64,000 nucleotides of DNA, taken from Massospora cicadina (taxonomy: Eukaryota; Entomophthoromycota; Entomophthoromycetes; Entomophthorales; Entomophthoraceae). A program made the translations under genes and the position numbers. Within the stretch, counting starts at the first letter, position 1, and every line of letters begins with the position of its first letter. The notes under the pieces were generated by a model, which searched no databases, was not told where the DNA came from, and saw only the letters and a program-made list of their open reading frames with translations. This document shows, one piece after another, positions 20,018 to 30,560 of this stretch. The stretch covers positions 1 to 64,000 of the forward strand of contig JAKSZP010013641.1 in NCBI GenBank assembly GCA_022478985.1. The letters are read 5' to 3'.

Positions 20018-21124
20018 TTAACAGAGGTAAGTGTCTTCAGGTATGGTGGCCTCATCTACTCCTCCAGCATTCAGGCGATCAGGGACCTCCACTTCCGTGG
20101 AAGCGCCTAACAAGTAGTACCCAATGTTATCATAACCCCCTTTAGAGTCAGCCTCAGGGGTATTCTCAACCATGGGCAGGGTTACAATTGAAGTGGGGGA
20201 GACAGTCACGAGAGGTGGGGTAATTTGCTTTGCTTTAACCGGCATTTATTCAACTCCAGTAGTCCTGGAGAACTTACTCTTAAAGCGTGCACCTATGGAT
20301 TGAGCTGAAGGGGAAATCACAGTGGAGATCTCCGCTTTGCATGGATGAGGAATGTCCATTTTAAGTCGCACCAAAGAAGCAGGTTTTGGGGAGAGAATAA
20401 GCACAGGTGGCCTCACCTCCAACGGTTCAGCAGACTCCAGCTCCTCTAAGGGGATATGAGCGACATCTAATAAAGCCTCTTTTATATCTCGGAAGATTGT
20501 AAAGTGGCGTTTCACTGATACAATGTGCCTGGTGAGAGAGGGTTGTGAAGCTAACCCTGTTAAGATGGCGGCAATAGCGTCATTCAGGGTAAGTAGGTTA
20601 GATGTAGCCAACCTTTGAGCAGTGAGGTAGAACCGCTCAGCAAAATTAAAGAGGGTTTCACCCTCATACATGGCAAGGTGCATGAAAGCCTGTTTTGCCT
20701 GGTGTAAGCTCTTCTGGGACCCAAACTCAGCCAAGAGGGCCTTCTTGACCTCTGACCAGGTGTGCTGAGGATCCAAGTGAGGAACAATCAACTCTTGAGC
20801 TTGGCGGCTTAAATAGGGAAGGATGTACTGAACTTTTTGTTTGTCAGTAGCACCATCCATCGCAGCTTCATAAACATACAAGAAGGAGGCAACACTCCCT
20901 TCACCAGGGGTGTATCTGTCCTTCATGGGTAATTTGTATGGCCGTTGCTCTAACTCTTTGAGATGGGAGAAAGAGCTAGCTAGTTGCTTCTTGAGAGCAA
21001 CTATTTGCAAATCAGGAGAACTGCTCATGTTGACAGTCTCCATTTTGTTAATACTTATTGAAGTATTTAGGGGGCTCACCTCTGTAGTGAGCACCAATTT
21101 GTGGGATCCGTGAATGGACGCCAC
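20018..21124 (-). pseudogene. Element B gag
   Basis: An open 292-residue frame (21124 to 20246) begins just after the LTR. It contains a retrotransposon gag domain: YTPGEGSVASFLYVYEAAM near residues 70-88, LPYLSRQAQELI, HTWSEVKKALLAEFG, and NFAERFYLTAQRL near 155. Coiled N-terminal and Pro-rich C-terminal parts flank it. A lone stop separates it from a same-frame 75-residue extension (20245 to 20018). Gag forms the particle and binds RNA. The zinc knuckle expected before the protease is not clear. It is the best-preserved gag in the window. Confidence 0.75.
21080..21096 (-). promoter_or_regulatory. Primer-binding site of element B
   Basis: On the minus strand TGGTGCTCACTACAGAG starts three bases after the LTR end. 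It is a near match to the sites of elements A1, C and G. Confidence 0.75.
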
Positions 21125-21938
21125 AAATAATTTCTCAGAGTGAGAAACTTACTTTTTAATAAAAGTATAAAATAATGTTTATTTAAAGTTTTTATATTTA
21201 TTATTATTATAAGCGCAGCAAAACCAAGAAAGGCCCCTTTGTTGATACTAGCTTTTCCTATTTTAACTAGTTTGATTTTTGAGACCATCAATATTTGAGG
21301 TAAAAGAATGCAAAGCTCAGTTGTCTAAATTAGGGAATATAGGTTTTTGGCCTATCAGATTGAAGATGAAAATTTTTGAGGCAAAACTGACCCATGCAGT
21401 AATGATTGGATGAATTGTATCCAATCGCCAGCGTGTAAAATCTTTTCACCTTGGCGATGGTCAGACTCGACTGGTAATGATTGGGTAACTTGGCGATGGT
21501 CAGACTCAGATGTAATGATTGGCTAATTGTTACCCTATCATCTTCGAGTAAGTCTTTGCACCTCAGCGGTGGTTAGACTCAGATGATGATGATGATGGGT
21601 TAACCTGCACCCAATCATTGTTGGGCAAAATCTTCTTGCTTTAAGGAGGTTCCAATCCACGCAACATTATACTCCTTGGATTTGACTGAGGAGTTGGAGT
21701 AATCCTATGGTTAGTTACTTACTTTTTTAAGCCAATTCTTATGGTAAATAATATTATTCCGGTTATTAGGATTCCACTGAGAATCCACTAAGGTCTTTTT
21801 GCTGTGGGTACTCCTATCATTAATATCCATAATATTATCTATAAATTGGGGAGGTGATGGGCCAATCAATATGGCAGATTCGGGAGCCCTAATACTTCCA
21901 ATATTTTTTTCTGAAGTCAAGAAAGAGAATGTCTGACA
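21100..21938 (-). repeat. 5' LTR of element B
   Basis: It aligns with 17967-18844. On the + strand it runs from TGTGGGATCC to GTCTGACA, then the target duplication GTTCT. On the minus strand the LTR begins TGTCAGAC and ends in CA, the usual form for retroviral-type integrase substrates. Confidence 0.85.
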
Positions 21939-21943
21939 GTTCT

Positions 21944-22619
21944 AATGAATTTTAATTCAATTTTCTCAGAATTTGATTTAGATAAATTTTTTTAATTTTT
22001 AGGGTTAGTTTATTTTTAATCACTCAAATGATCTGTTGATCAAGGTTACTTTCCTTTTTAGTTATTTCCAATATTACATTTTTTTCTTTTATAATACTTT
22101 ATTTTGATATATACTTTGTAATATTTTTAAGTTTTGCCTTGGAGTTTATAAGCCTTTTTCAGAGGTGGGTTACTTTTATTCCCTTAACTTTTTTTATTTC
22201 TTTAGTTTTTTTGAACAAAAAGAACATATTTATACATATATTTATACTCAGAACAGTGTGTTCTTAGTTGCTTACAGCTTACACTTGGACCCAATATGAT
22301 ATAAGCTCTGATTTTTATTTGTAAACAAAATTTTATAAGTCAGTTTGAAATATAATGCAACTTCAATTAGGTTTTAATGATTATTAATACCTTTTATTGA
22401 TTATTTTTTATCTTTGAGTACATTTTTATTGAATATTTTATACTTTTTAGACATCTTTTATTTATTTTTATACTACTTAATGTATTTTTATCAACCTATT
22501 CATATTTTAGTGCATTTTTTGAAGTTGTCTTTTTTCCATTTTTTACATTTTTAATTATAATGACTGAATTTTATTTCCTTGACATGAAAACATGGTCAGC
22601 CAACAAAAAATACTTCTCA
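21944..22619. other. AT-rich spacer with one repeat copy
   Basis: No gene is seen. At about 22395-22545 the sequence repeats TTTTTATC and TACTTTTTAG-type units matching the right arm of the inverted repeat at 15013-15172. Confidence 0.4.
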
Positions 22620-24689
22620 TATGAAGAAAAAAACTGATTGGCATAAGACAGGAGTTAAAATATGAGCTTTGTCAAGTGAAGAAGAAAATCAAAGATGTTT
22701 TCTGTGAAGAGTCTCCCAGAAAATATGTGAAAAAACTTGCATGGATATGAGAATACATAAATTATAGAAATTTGAAGGAGAAAGAACAGGAAAAAACACC
22801 AATTTAATTGAGCACACCATTGTCTAGAAGATGAATTAACAGAAGAATGGTCACAAATATTTTCTTGATCCAGAAATACCTTTCAAATGAGACTACTGAT
22901 GAACAAGCACATTGCATCTCATTATTTATAACCAGCTTTAAAATGAGACTTCTGAATAATGTTCACAATGACTATCTAATGTATATGCTTATAATAATGA
23001 CATCCTTCAGACAAGACAGCTGATGAGTGAAGTAGTCACTTACAACAAATGCATAAAACAATTATCAAGAAGAGGCAGTAATTTAATACATTGAATTAAA
23101 TAAAAAAAAACACTAATTTTGTGATGTTCCCAGTGCACTATGTAAAAGAACTCTATATCCACAACAGTGTTGCAATTTAAATATAGCTAACTTTTTTCAA
23201 AGATACATTCAGATCTAGTTGAATTTAGGAGTGTTGTGGCCTTCTCTTTCTGTGCAACTAATCTTAAAAAAATGAAAATTTCCACATCAAGCCTTCTGGA
23301 ATATAATGGAAAATTCATCTGTGCCTGAAGAATTGTCTAATTTATCAAAATTGAGCAGAGACTCCTGAGCAAATTGTTCCTCATCTCAAAAAATATTAAA
23401 GTTCATAGTCAATTTAGTCAAGATTGGTTCAATGGGAAAGTTTAACTAATTGCGCACAGTGTTGTTGATTTAATGTGCAACTTCTGTTACAATTGAGCCA
23501 AGCTAGAATTGTAATAGTGGAAGAAAGTCTGGAAAATTTCAGTGCATAAGGCAACTGAAAGTTGACATTAACAAATTAAAAGTAGCCTTGCAATGGCAAA
23601 TAAAGAACTATACTCTATATCATATTTAATTCCATTATTTTATTAATAATATGACGTTGCTCAACTAGCAAAATTGTTGGTGATCCTGTAATTAGGAATC
23701 CAAATGAAGATGTTCAAAGAGTTGAACCTGATTTTGAGTAAATATGCAATTTTGTTGAAGAACATGCCAATTTTGTGTGGTGTATTCCATCAAGCCAATG
23801 ACAGTTTTGATATCAGTACTTAGGAAATCAATGCACTGCAATAGAAGAAATTGCTTACATTGCATTTTGTCTACTCAATCTGAATAAATGGTGTGAAAGT
23901 GATCTAAACTATGTACTCATTATGGGAGATAGGCTATACCAAGAATGTATAGTGAACTGGGCCACTCTTGATCAAGCGGAATCAAGTACCAAGTATTTGT
24001 GTGTTACCAGGCTCCAATCTCATATAGCACATAACATAATAATGTTGACATCCATGTTTGTGTCAGCGTTGTCATGAGCCTCCTTCATCCGCTGCACACA
24101 TTGGCTTCTGGAAACAACCTTGGCCACCTCAAACTCATAATTTTCAGATCCGCTGACATTGATGAAATTGCTTTAGATGGCCATCTCATTAATGATAATA
24201 CTGATGCTGGACTTCCATAACTTTAATAAAGCTCTGACCACATTTTCTCTGAATATACATGTGAAATAATTACATCTAACTTGACATCCATTGGTTTATA
24301 TCATAATAACCAGGCTGATGTTACTTATTTTAGATTATTTGATTCACATTAAAGAAGACCTAAAGGCTATAAAGCACAAGATAGAGGTATCTCTTACTAC
24401 ATGCATTACAAAGATATTGATAATTTAGAATAAAATTTTATTTTTAAAACTTTTAAACCAAAACTGATACTTTAATTTGAATATATACTCTTTGACTCTA
24501 TTAGAGAAATACTAGAGAATATAGATTAAACCACATAAGGACTAAACTTTATATGAACCTTGGCTGATGTAAAATGAAAACACTATCTTAAATTGAAAGA
24601 AAATTAATGAAATAGATTTAGAGAAGCAGAATGGATCGGTGAAAATACAGAAACACAAGTTATTTTTACCATTAACATGCCTTAAACAA
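22620..24689. other. Decayed sequence upstream of the Helitron domains
   Basis: About 2 kb of AT-rich DNA without long open frames. It may hold the N-terminal part and 5' end of the Helitron, but no conserved block could be read with confidence. Confidence 0.3.
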
Positions 24690-27600
24690 TAGACAATGGG
24701 ATACTTGAAGTTGAAAGTGTTATACCTATTGATAATAATCTGAATGATGACTAAGTAAGATTAGTTGATGTGCAAAGAAAAACAGCACTATCTATAAATA
24801 TTAAAAAAGAACAATGCATGGAAGAGTTGGATTAATATTTTCTTTTTCCTAGTGGTAAAAATGGGTTTGGAGTGCAGCAAGAAATTCTCATAGCCCCTTT
24901 AAGTTATTGCCAAGCATGCATCATGGGCAGTAACAGACAATTTTAATGGACAGACTACATTTTCAAGCTTTATCTACTGTTTATAACTTATGTTCTTAAG
25001 CTAGCGTGCCCATCTCATGTAGGGCGTAGTAAGAAGATCACACCACAAGTTTCAATAGATAGCATGCATCTCATTATGAAAAATATAAGATGATCTTCAT
25101 TATACTGGAGATGGTTTTGTTTGGAATTAATTGCAATGGTCATGAGCCTTGGAGCTCCAACATGGTTTCTAACTTTCTCCTGCAATGACTTCAGCTGGTT
25201 AAACTATTCTGGAAGCATTAATCATTGCTGCTGGCTGTAATCCAAGTGAAGCTAAAAACTTAACATCTCAAAAGACTGCCCTTGGTTCAATGTTACCCAT
25301 TAATTGTCACAGCAACATATGGTACAAAATAATGCCAAATTCAATATTTAAAAAATAACCCAGACTGCTTGAGTGGCAATATAAAGATTTCTGGTACAGG
25401 GTAGAGTATCAAAAAAGAGGAAGTTCTCATTTTGCACATGTTGGTTTGGTGTGAAACCATTCCCACATTTGCTACAATGCAGGTCATGTATGTGATTGAC
25501 AAAGGTGTTTCTTACTCATTGGATTTTGACAATGCAGTACCACAACATATAGTGGAAATTGTACAAATTTACAATACACTGTGACTTGGTACAAATACTG
25601 CATAAATGTACCTGAGTTTTTAATTCCCAAACCAGTAAGTTATCAAACAGTGTGTCTAGGTCCAGATGAAACCCTTCTATAATAAAGGACGTTTTTGCAT
25701 CATGCAAAGAACTGCAGATAAAGTGCTTGTAGATAATTATAGTCTGGATCTTTTAACTCTCTGGGAAGGAAATATAATTGTACAACCATGCAGCTCTATC
25801 TTCGCCATTGCATATTACATGGTGAATTATGCCAGCAAGTGTGAGCTGAATGACACTAATAATGTCATTAAAGAATCCATGCAAAAGGCTAAATATAGAG
25901 CATAAATGTATGGAATCACTAATTTTTTATTTATAAAGCAATCTAATCTTTGTGGTTAATCAGTTCCCCAGATGCACTTATATATATTATGTATCTTACA
26001 CTCAAAATTTCTTTACACAAGGCTATTTAAATAGCTTTAAGCCTGATAAAAATGATTGATTTTATGATTAGAAGCTGATGAATCCACACGTTCACTAATT
26101 TTTAATCACTACATTGAGAGACAGATGAACTCAACGATTTAAGCTTAGCTGAATTTTCTGTCAGATTCAAACTGATGTCAAGTAAGGTTTAGGCAGATGA
26201 TACTGGAGATGTTGAACTGAATAAAAGATTGAGGAAGAAAGTTCAAGGTACATATTTTAAGGAATCATACATGCATGCAACTTAGAAACAATCCTGCTAT
26301 TCTGCGCACTCATTGCTATACATTGAACAAGATAGAAAGGGTTATTACTAAAATTGTTAATGTATTATATACCAGTTTGAAATAAGAATGAACTTCAATT
26401 GGAAAACGAGTTTGTAAAATCCTGTTTTCTTAGACAACAACATGAGATGAGGATGTTACTTGGAAATTAACTACATAAGAGTTTGCTCATGTAGAACAGG
26501 TTATTCAGAAGGCTTTTACCCAAGCCATAGCCTTTAACGTTGTATGTGAAGCTTTGAATGGATGAACAATGATGAACCTGTGATCCATGTGGATGAACAG
26601 ATAATATATAGCCCAGATGATTTCTGGTTAACAGAATGTTAAATTTCAGGAATACCTTATGGTTTATATATAGATGGTGTCAGAAGTCAAAATGTGCAAT
26701 AAAAAGAGCTTTTCAGTGAAGTTATTGCATCTATCAAAAGATATAAGAGGTGATGATATGCAAAAGTTGCAATTCCTTAGGGGTGATGCGAAAAGTGGTA
26801 AATATTTTACTTTGAAACTGCTGGTTAGACATTTAAAGCACTGTTATGAACCTAAATTATATGTTTAGGTTGCCCTAGTTTATCAAAATAGCTGCTTTGA
26901 CTGGTGTTGCTGCTCGCCAGATATTTGTAAAAACCCTACACTCAGATTTTTCTCTACAATTTGAAAAGAGTAAGACCATGATGTGTCAGAAAGATGACAG
27001 GACAATGATTCAAACAAAAGAGAAGAAAATGGAAATACATCGCTAAGTTGATAGTAGATAGGATACCCAAGGGGTTTTATGAGAGTTTACATATGATACA
27101 CCTGAGACTGCAAGAATTTAAAAACAATAACAAGTTATTTGTGGGGGTTATATATTACTGTTTGGTATATCATGTAGCTTACTCCAGTAAAAGGTCACTG
27201 GTGTTTTTAACAACCATCATGGTGTGCAGCAGAATTACATTTATGCTTCAGTTATCTTTTGGTGAATTAATCATTAATATGAGATATCAGAGCAATGTTC
27301 AGTTCATAAATATTCTAAACAACCTGCAATTCAGCAAACTAACCATTTCCCAATTAAAGTTGTTGTGTGATAGAAAAAAATCCAAATTACCAGGAGATTT
27401 TGCATATAGTGTGGCAGTTAGAAAATATCCAGTGATAAAATTGGTCAATGGATAGAACTGAAAATGACCACCATTATTGCCAAATCTTCTCAAATTTATG
27501 TCATGAGTGCAGTTGATGAATCTCATGAGGCTGTGTCATATGTAAGAAAACCACCAATTAATGTAATTTCACAAGATGTGAATAACTGTGGAGGACTACT

Positions 27601-28130
27601 ACATATGACAAAGTTACATAAAGGGTCATGTGTGATGCTTAAACGCAATATTTTAATCTCAGATGGACTGGTTAATGTTTCAACGGGAGTAGTCAAGAAG
27701 TTTAAATGGCCATCACTGCAAAAAGATTAATAAGAAGCTGAAGAATTGCCAAAAGTGGTGTCAATAAAGTTTGATGATAATACAATTGGAGCACAGACAA
27801 AAGATTCTAATAGCTTAGTTGAATTCACTCCCATTACTACAACATACCAAGCAATAAAAAATAAAGAGATGTTGAGTGCAGGATGCTCCCCACAATCCTA
27901 AGTTGGGCAGTGACAATCCATAAATTGCAAAGCGTTACACTGAATAAAGCTGTTATTGACCTTGAAAAAAATTATTTTCCAAAGGCCAAGCTTATGTAGC
28001 CCTCAGTAGAGTGAAAACCTTAAATGGCATAGCAATATCTGAACTAGAAATCAATATGTTACTAAAACATTACTACAATGCCAAATTGCTTGACAAAATG
28101 CAAATATCAAGAAGTCTGACACGTAGAAAA
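24690..28130 (+). pseudogene. Decayed Helitron Rep/helicase
   Basis: Helitron blocks occur in the expected order but in broken frames. An N-terminal block FPSGKNGFGVQQEI is near 24840. Rep block LGAPTWFLTFSCNDFSW is near 25147-25200. EYQKRGSSHF is near 25405, the region of the conserved His-x-His. The tyrosine motif AYYMVNYASK is at about 25810-25840, with the Y-x-x-x-Y spacing used for strand nicking. A PIF1-type helicase follows: Walker-A-like GDAKSGKYF near 26777 (Ser/Thr replaced by Tyr), LTGVAA near 26900, ISDGLVNVSTG near 27655, WAVTIHK near 27910 and YVALSRVKTLNG at 27994. Helitrons move by rolling-circle replication. Termini (5' TC, 3' hairpin with CTRR) were not found, and stops and frameshifts make it inactive. 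Confidence 0.8.
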
Positions 28131-28476
28131 AACATTTAATTTTATACTTATCATATTACGTTCCTACATTTGGCAGGGCAGATATGTGGAAGCCAGGTGG
28201 AACTTTAGGTGCAGCAACCTCCACGTGTGAGTTCTGGGTTTTTTAAATATAAAAATAAAAAATATTATTTATTAGCCATGTCCAAGTTTGTATATATGCA
28301 ATTTAGTAAAGGTATCAGAGTTGGCAGTGGCAAAAATAATTAAAATATCTAGAAAAATGGTATAACTTTAGACTTTATGGTAAAAAGGTAAAGAGCATAT
28401 ATATATCTTAGCTTCAATTCTTTCAAAATTTTCTGTAACGTTTCTTTTACTGTAGTGATGTGATATCATCATTGTG
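28131..28476. other. Sequence after the Helitron
   Basis: Possible Helitron 3' end region. GGTGG and CCTCC near 28197-28228 could form a weak stem, but no CTRR terminus can be fixed. AT-rich otherwise. Confidence 0.3.
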
Positions 28477-28492
28477 TTTTACATTTAATAAT

Positions 28493-28635
28493 TTAAAAGT
28501 AATTGAGGCAGGTCAACCTTGGGACAAATATACCACAATGAGATTTTTTTGTAGCCAGTTCAGGTTTTGAACATGTGTTGAACAAAGCCTGCACTAGAAT
28601 GGAAGCAGGAATTACTCTGCCAGGCTAACCACCAT
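28493..28635 (-). mobile_element. tRNA-derived SINE, family 2, copy 1
   Basis: It is flanked by exact 16-bp duplications TTTTACATTTAATAAT at 28477-28492 and 28636-28651. On the minus strand it starts with a GGTTAGC..GGCAGAG A-box-like head and ends after TTGACC..CCTCAATTACTTTT. It aligns with the copy at 29387-29519 along its length (shared GGTATATTTGTCC and GCCTGCACTAG on the + side). At ~143 bases it is a short SINE. Confidence 0.75.
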
Positions 28636-28651
28636 TTTTACATTTAATAAT

Positions 28652-29371
28652 CAAAAAGAATTAAACTGATATGCTTAGATTACCTAATTAATTGTTTGTA
28701 TTGGTGTTTAATTTTGGGAGCTTGACTCTTTGAATATTGTAGCTCACTTTTGTTCCCTTATTTGACCACTTAGATTTTTGATAAATTGCGCTGATCAAAT
28801 TAACTGAACAAACTGGGGCAACAATAGTATGAAGACAAGCATTTAAGTTGAGTACGCTTAAAGCCAATTTGAGTATAAGGTCCAAAGCTAAACATGTGCT
28901 TCTTCCTCTTGAAGATATCTTTAAACTGGTAGGGAACTCTTCCCTATTCTCTTCAAGCAGAGACAGGTGAAGATCTGATAATAAACAAACAACCCAAGAA
29001 TATCTAATCCTTGCACTCTTATCCTAAGTGTAAACTATACAAAAAATGTATAAACAATTAAGTTTTTATCAAATTAAGATCTGCTTTATTAGTAAATTAT
29101 TGGGGGGTTTTAAAGTACAACAGGCTCACAGCTTTTCAGCTGCTCACTGGAGATTAGTTAATTATTATACAGAAGGGTTTGACCCTTTAAATTAGCTTCT
29201 GAATACTGGCTGGTTTCTTTGACTTGATTATTCTCTAATAGCATATTCTTCACAGTTTGGTAATCATTTATTAGTGTCAGAAGCTGGACACCAATTTATC
29301 AGAGCCATGTTGCCCAATGACGCCTACTACCACTGAGACAAGCATTAAAACGCTTTGGTAGTCTTGACAAC
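28652..29371. other. AT-rich spacer between SINE copies
   Basis: No recognisable gene or repeat. A minus-strand open stretch of 65 codons at 28688-28885 has no family resemblance and is probably chance. Confidence 0.35.
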
Positions 29372-29386
29372 TGCCTCAATCATTTA

Positions 29387-29519
29387 AAAAAATTATTTGA
29401 GGTGGGTCAACCTTGGACAAATATACCACACTAGGATGTTTTCTAGCCAGTATATGTTCTGAACTCAAAACCTGCACTAGGGGTGGAAGCAGTTTTACCC
29501 GCTCAGCTAACCACCCTTT
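29387..29519 (-). mobile_element. tRNA-derived SINE, family 2, copy 2
   Basis: Exact 15-bp duplications TGCCTCAATCATTTA lie at 29372-29386 and 29520-29534. On the minus strand the head reads TTAGCTGAGCGGG, a perfect fit to the A-box consensus TRGCNNAGYNGG. About 35 bases later GGTTTTGAGTTC resembles the B box with a decayed CG. These are RNA polymerase III internal promoter elements. The tail is T-rich on the + strand (A-rich on the element strand). Confidence 0.8.
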
Positions 29520-29534
29520 TGCCTCAATCATTTA

Positions 29535-30189
29535 GTTAGAATGACTTATTATAGTAGACTAACTGCTGGGTGTTAATTTCTTATCAAATCACCTACCCAG
29601 TATTTTTGGGGATGATCCCTGACGAAATACTAAGTAAAATAATCATCAGATCATATCAATAGTATATATATTAAAAATAATCTATTCAACAATTATCTTT
29701 GAATATTAGATTGTGAATTCAAATCTTCAAAATGCCTAATCTGTCAGTGGGATGGATAATGTGGTTAACTGAAATTCCAAAAGATTGTCCTATATTGAAA
29801 TTGTGAGCAACAATCAGATGGCTGATAAAGATAAATTGAAATTAATTTGAATTAAATTTGAAATCATTCAGAATTTAGATGAAAATGACATAAGAAATCA
29901 CCTTAAAATAAAATTATACTATATATGTAAGAAGACATGTTCCTTAATTCCTCCTAATCATGGAAAAAATATCCAAACTTATTAAAAAGATTTTATTTAA
30001 AGAGAACTAGTGCATGATGATTTTCCTTATTTTTCACTTATAGAAATTCAAATAAAATTTATATATGAGATGTAAAAATGGTATATAGTACTGTGAATGG
30101 AATTAATATTATTTTAGCTGATCAGTTTGTTTTTATAGAGTTTTTTAATAGGCTTAATGGTTTTATGTAAGAGGTTGATGGTAATTTCT
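29535..30189. other. AT-rich spacer
   Basis: Nothing coding or repetitive is recognisable here. Confidence 0.35.
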
Positions 30190-30560
30190 TTAATTTGCTT
30201 GGCTTAATTATATACTAAAATTAACGATGGTCATAAACAATACTTAATTTTATATCTAGCTGACTTAAATGGTCTAATCTCACACTAGAATTTATGACAG
30301 CTATTAGCAATACTCAATTTGATCTATGTTTCAAATGATTTAATTGTTTTTATTATATACTAAACTTACTAATGACAATCTAAATTACTTAATTTATCCT
30401 AATATCTTAGTTGATTTAATGGATTCAAGTAATTACATAAACATAGTAATGACCATCTACAATACTTAGATTTTATCTACTTATTTAGTTGATTTGATTG
30501 GTTTGATTATTACATACTAAACTTATTAAGAACCATCTACAATATTATAGGCTCATCACA
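30190..30560. repeat. Imperfect ~85-100 bp tandem array
   Basis: About four units each carry TATACTAAA.TTA, then GAC/CATCTACAATACTTA, then TTTATCTA.TTAGTTGATTT. The reverse complement of this unit occurs at 15780-15840 and 16935-17050, so one satellite-like family flanks the B/Helitron block in opposite orientations. Confidence 0.55.

Larger units (their letters stand above)
17967..21938 (-). mobile_element. LTR retrotransposon B, pol-deleted, with TSD
   Basis: Two direct LTRs (17967-18844 and 21100-21938) bound a 2.26 kb interior. GTTCT occurs immediately outside both ends (17962-17966 and 21939-21943), a precise 5-bp target duplication. Reading on the minus strand gives LTR, primer-binding site, gag, protease, a short integrase C-terminal piece, a purine tract (GAGGGGGCGA) and LTR. 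Reverse transcriptase, RNase H and most of integrase are absent, so B is an internal-deletion derivative that needed enzymes in trans. Gag and protease resemble element C, a probable relative. The LTRs differ at mirrored CpG sites, which dates the insertion as not recent. Confidence 0.85.

Noticed and set aside
17967..21938. RIP-type mutation (CpA to TpA) as the main cause of decay
   Set aside because: LTR differences fall largely at ancestral CpG as mirrored CA/TG pairs, which fits methyl-CpG deamination better than the CpA preference of classical RIP.
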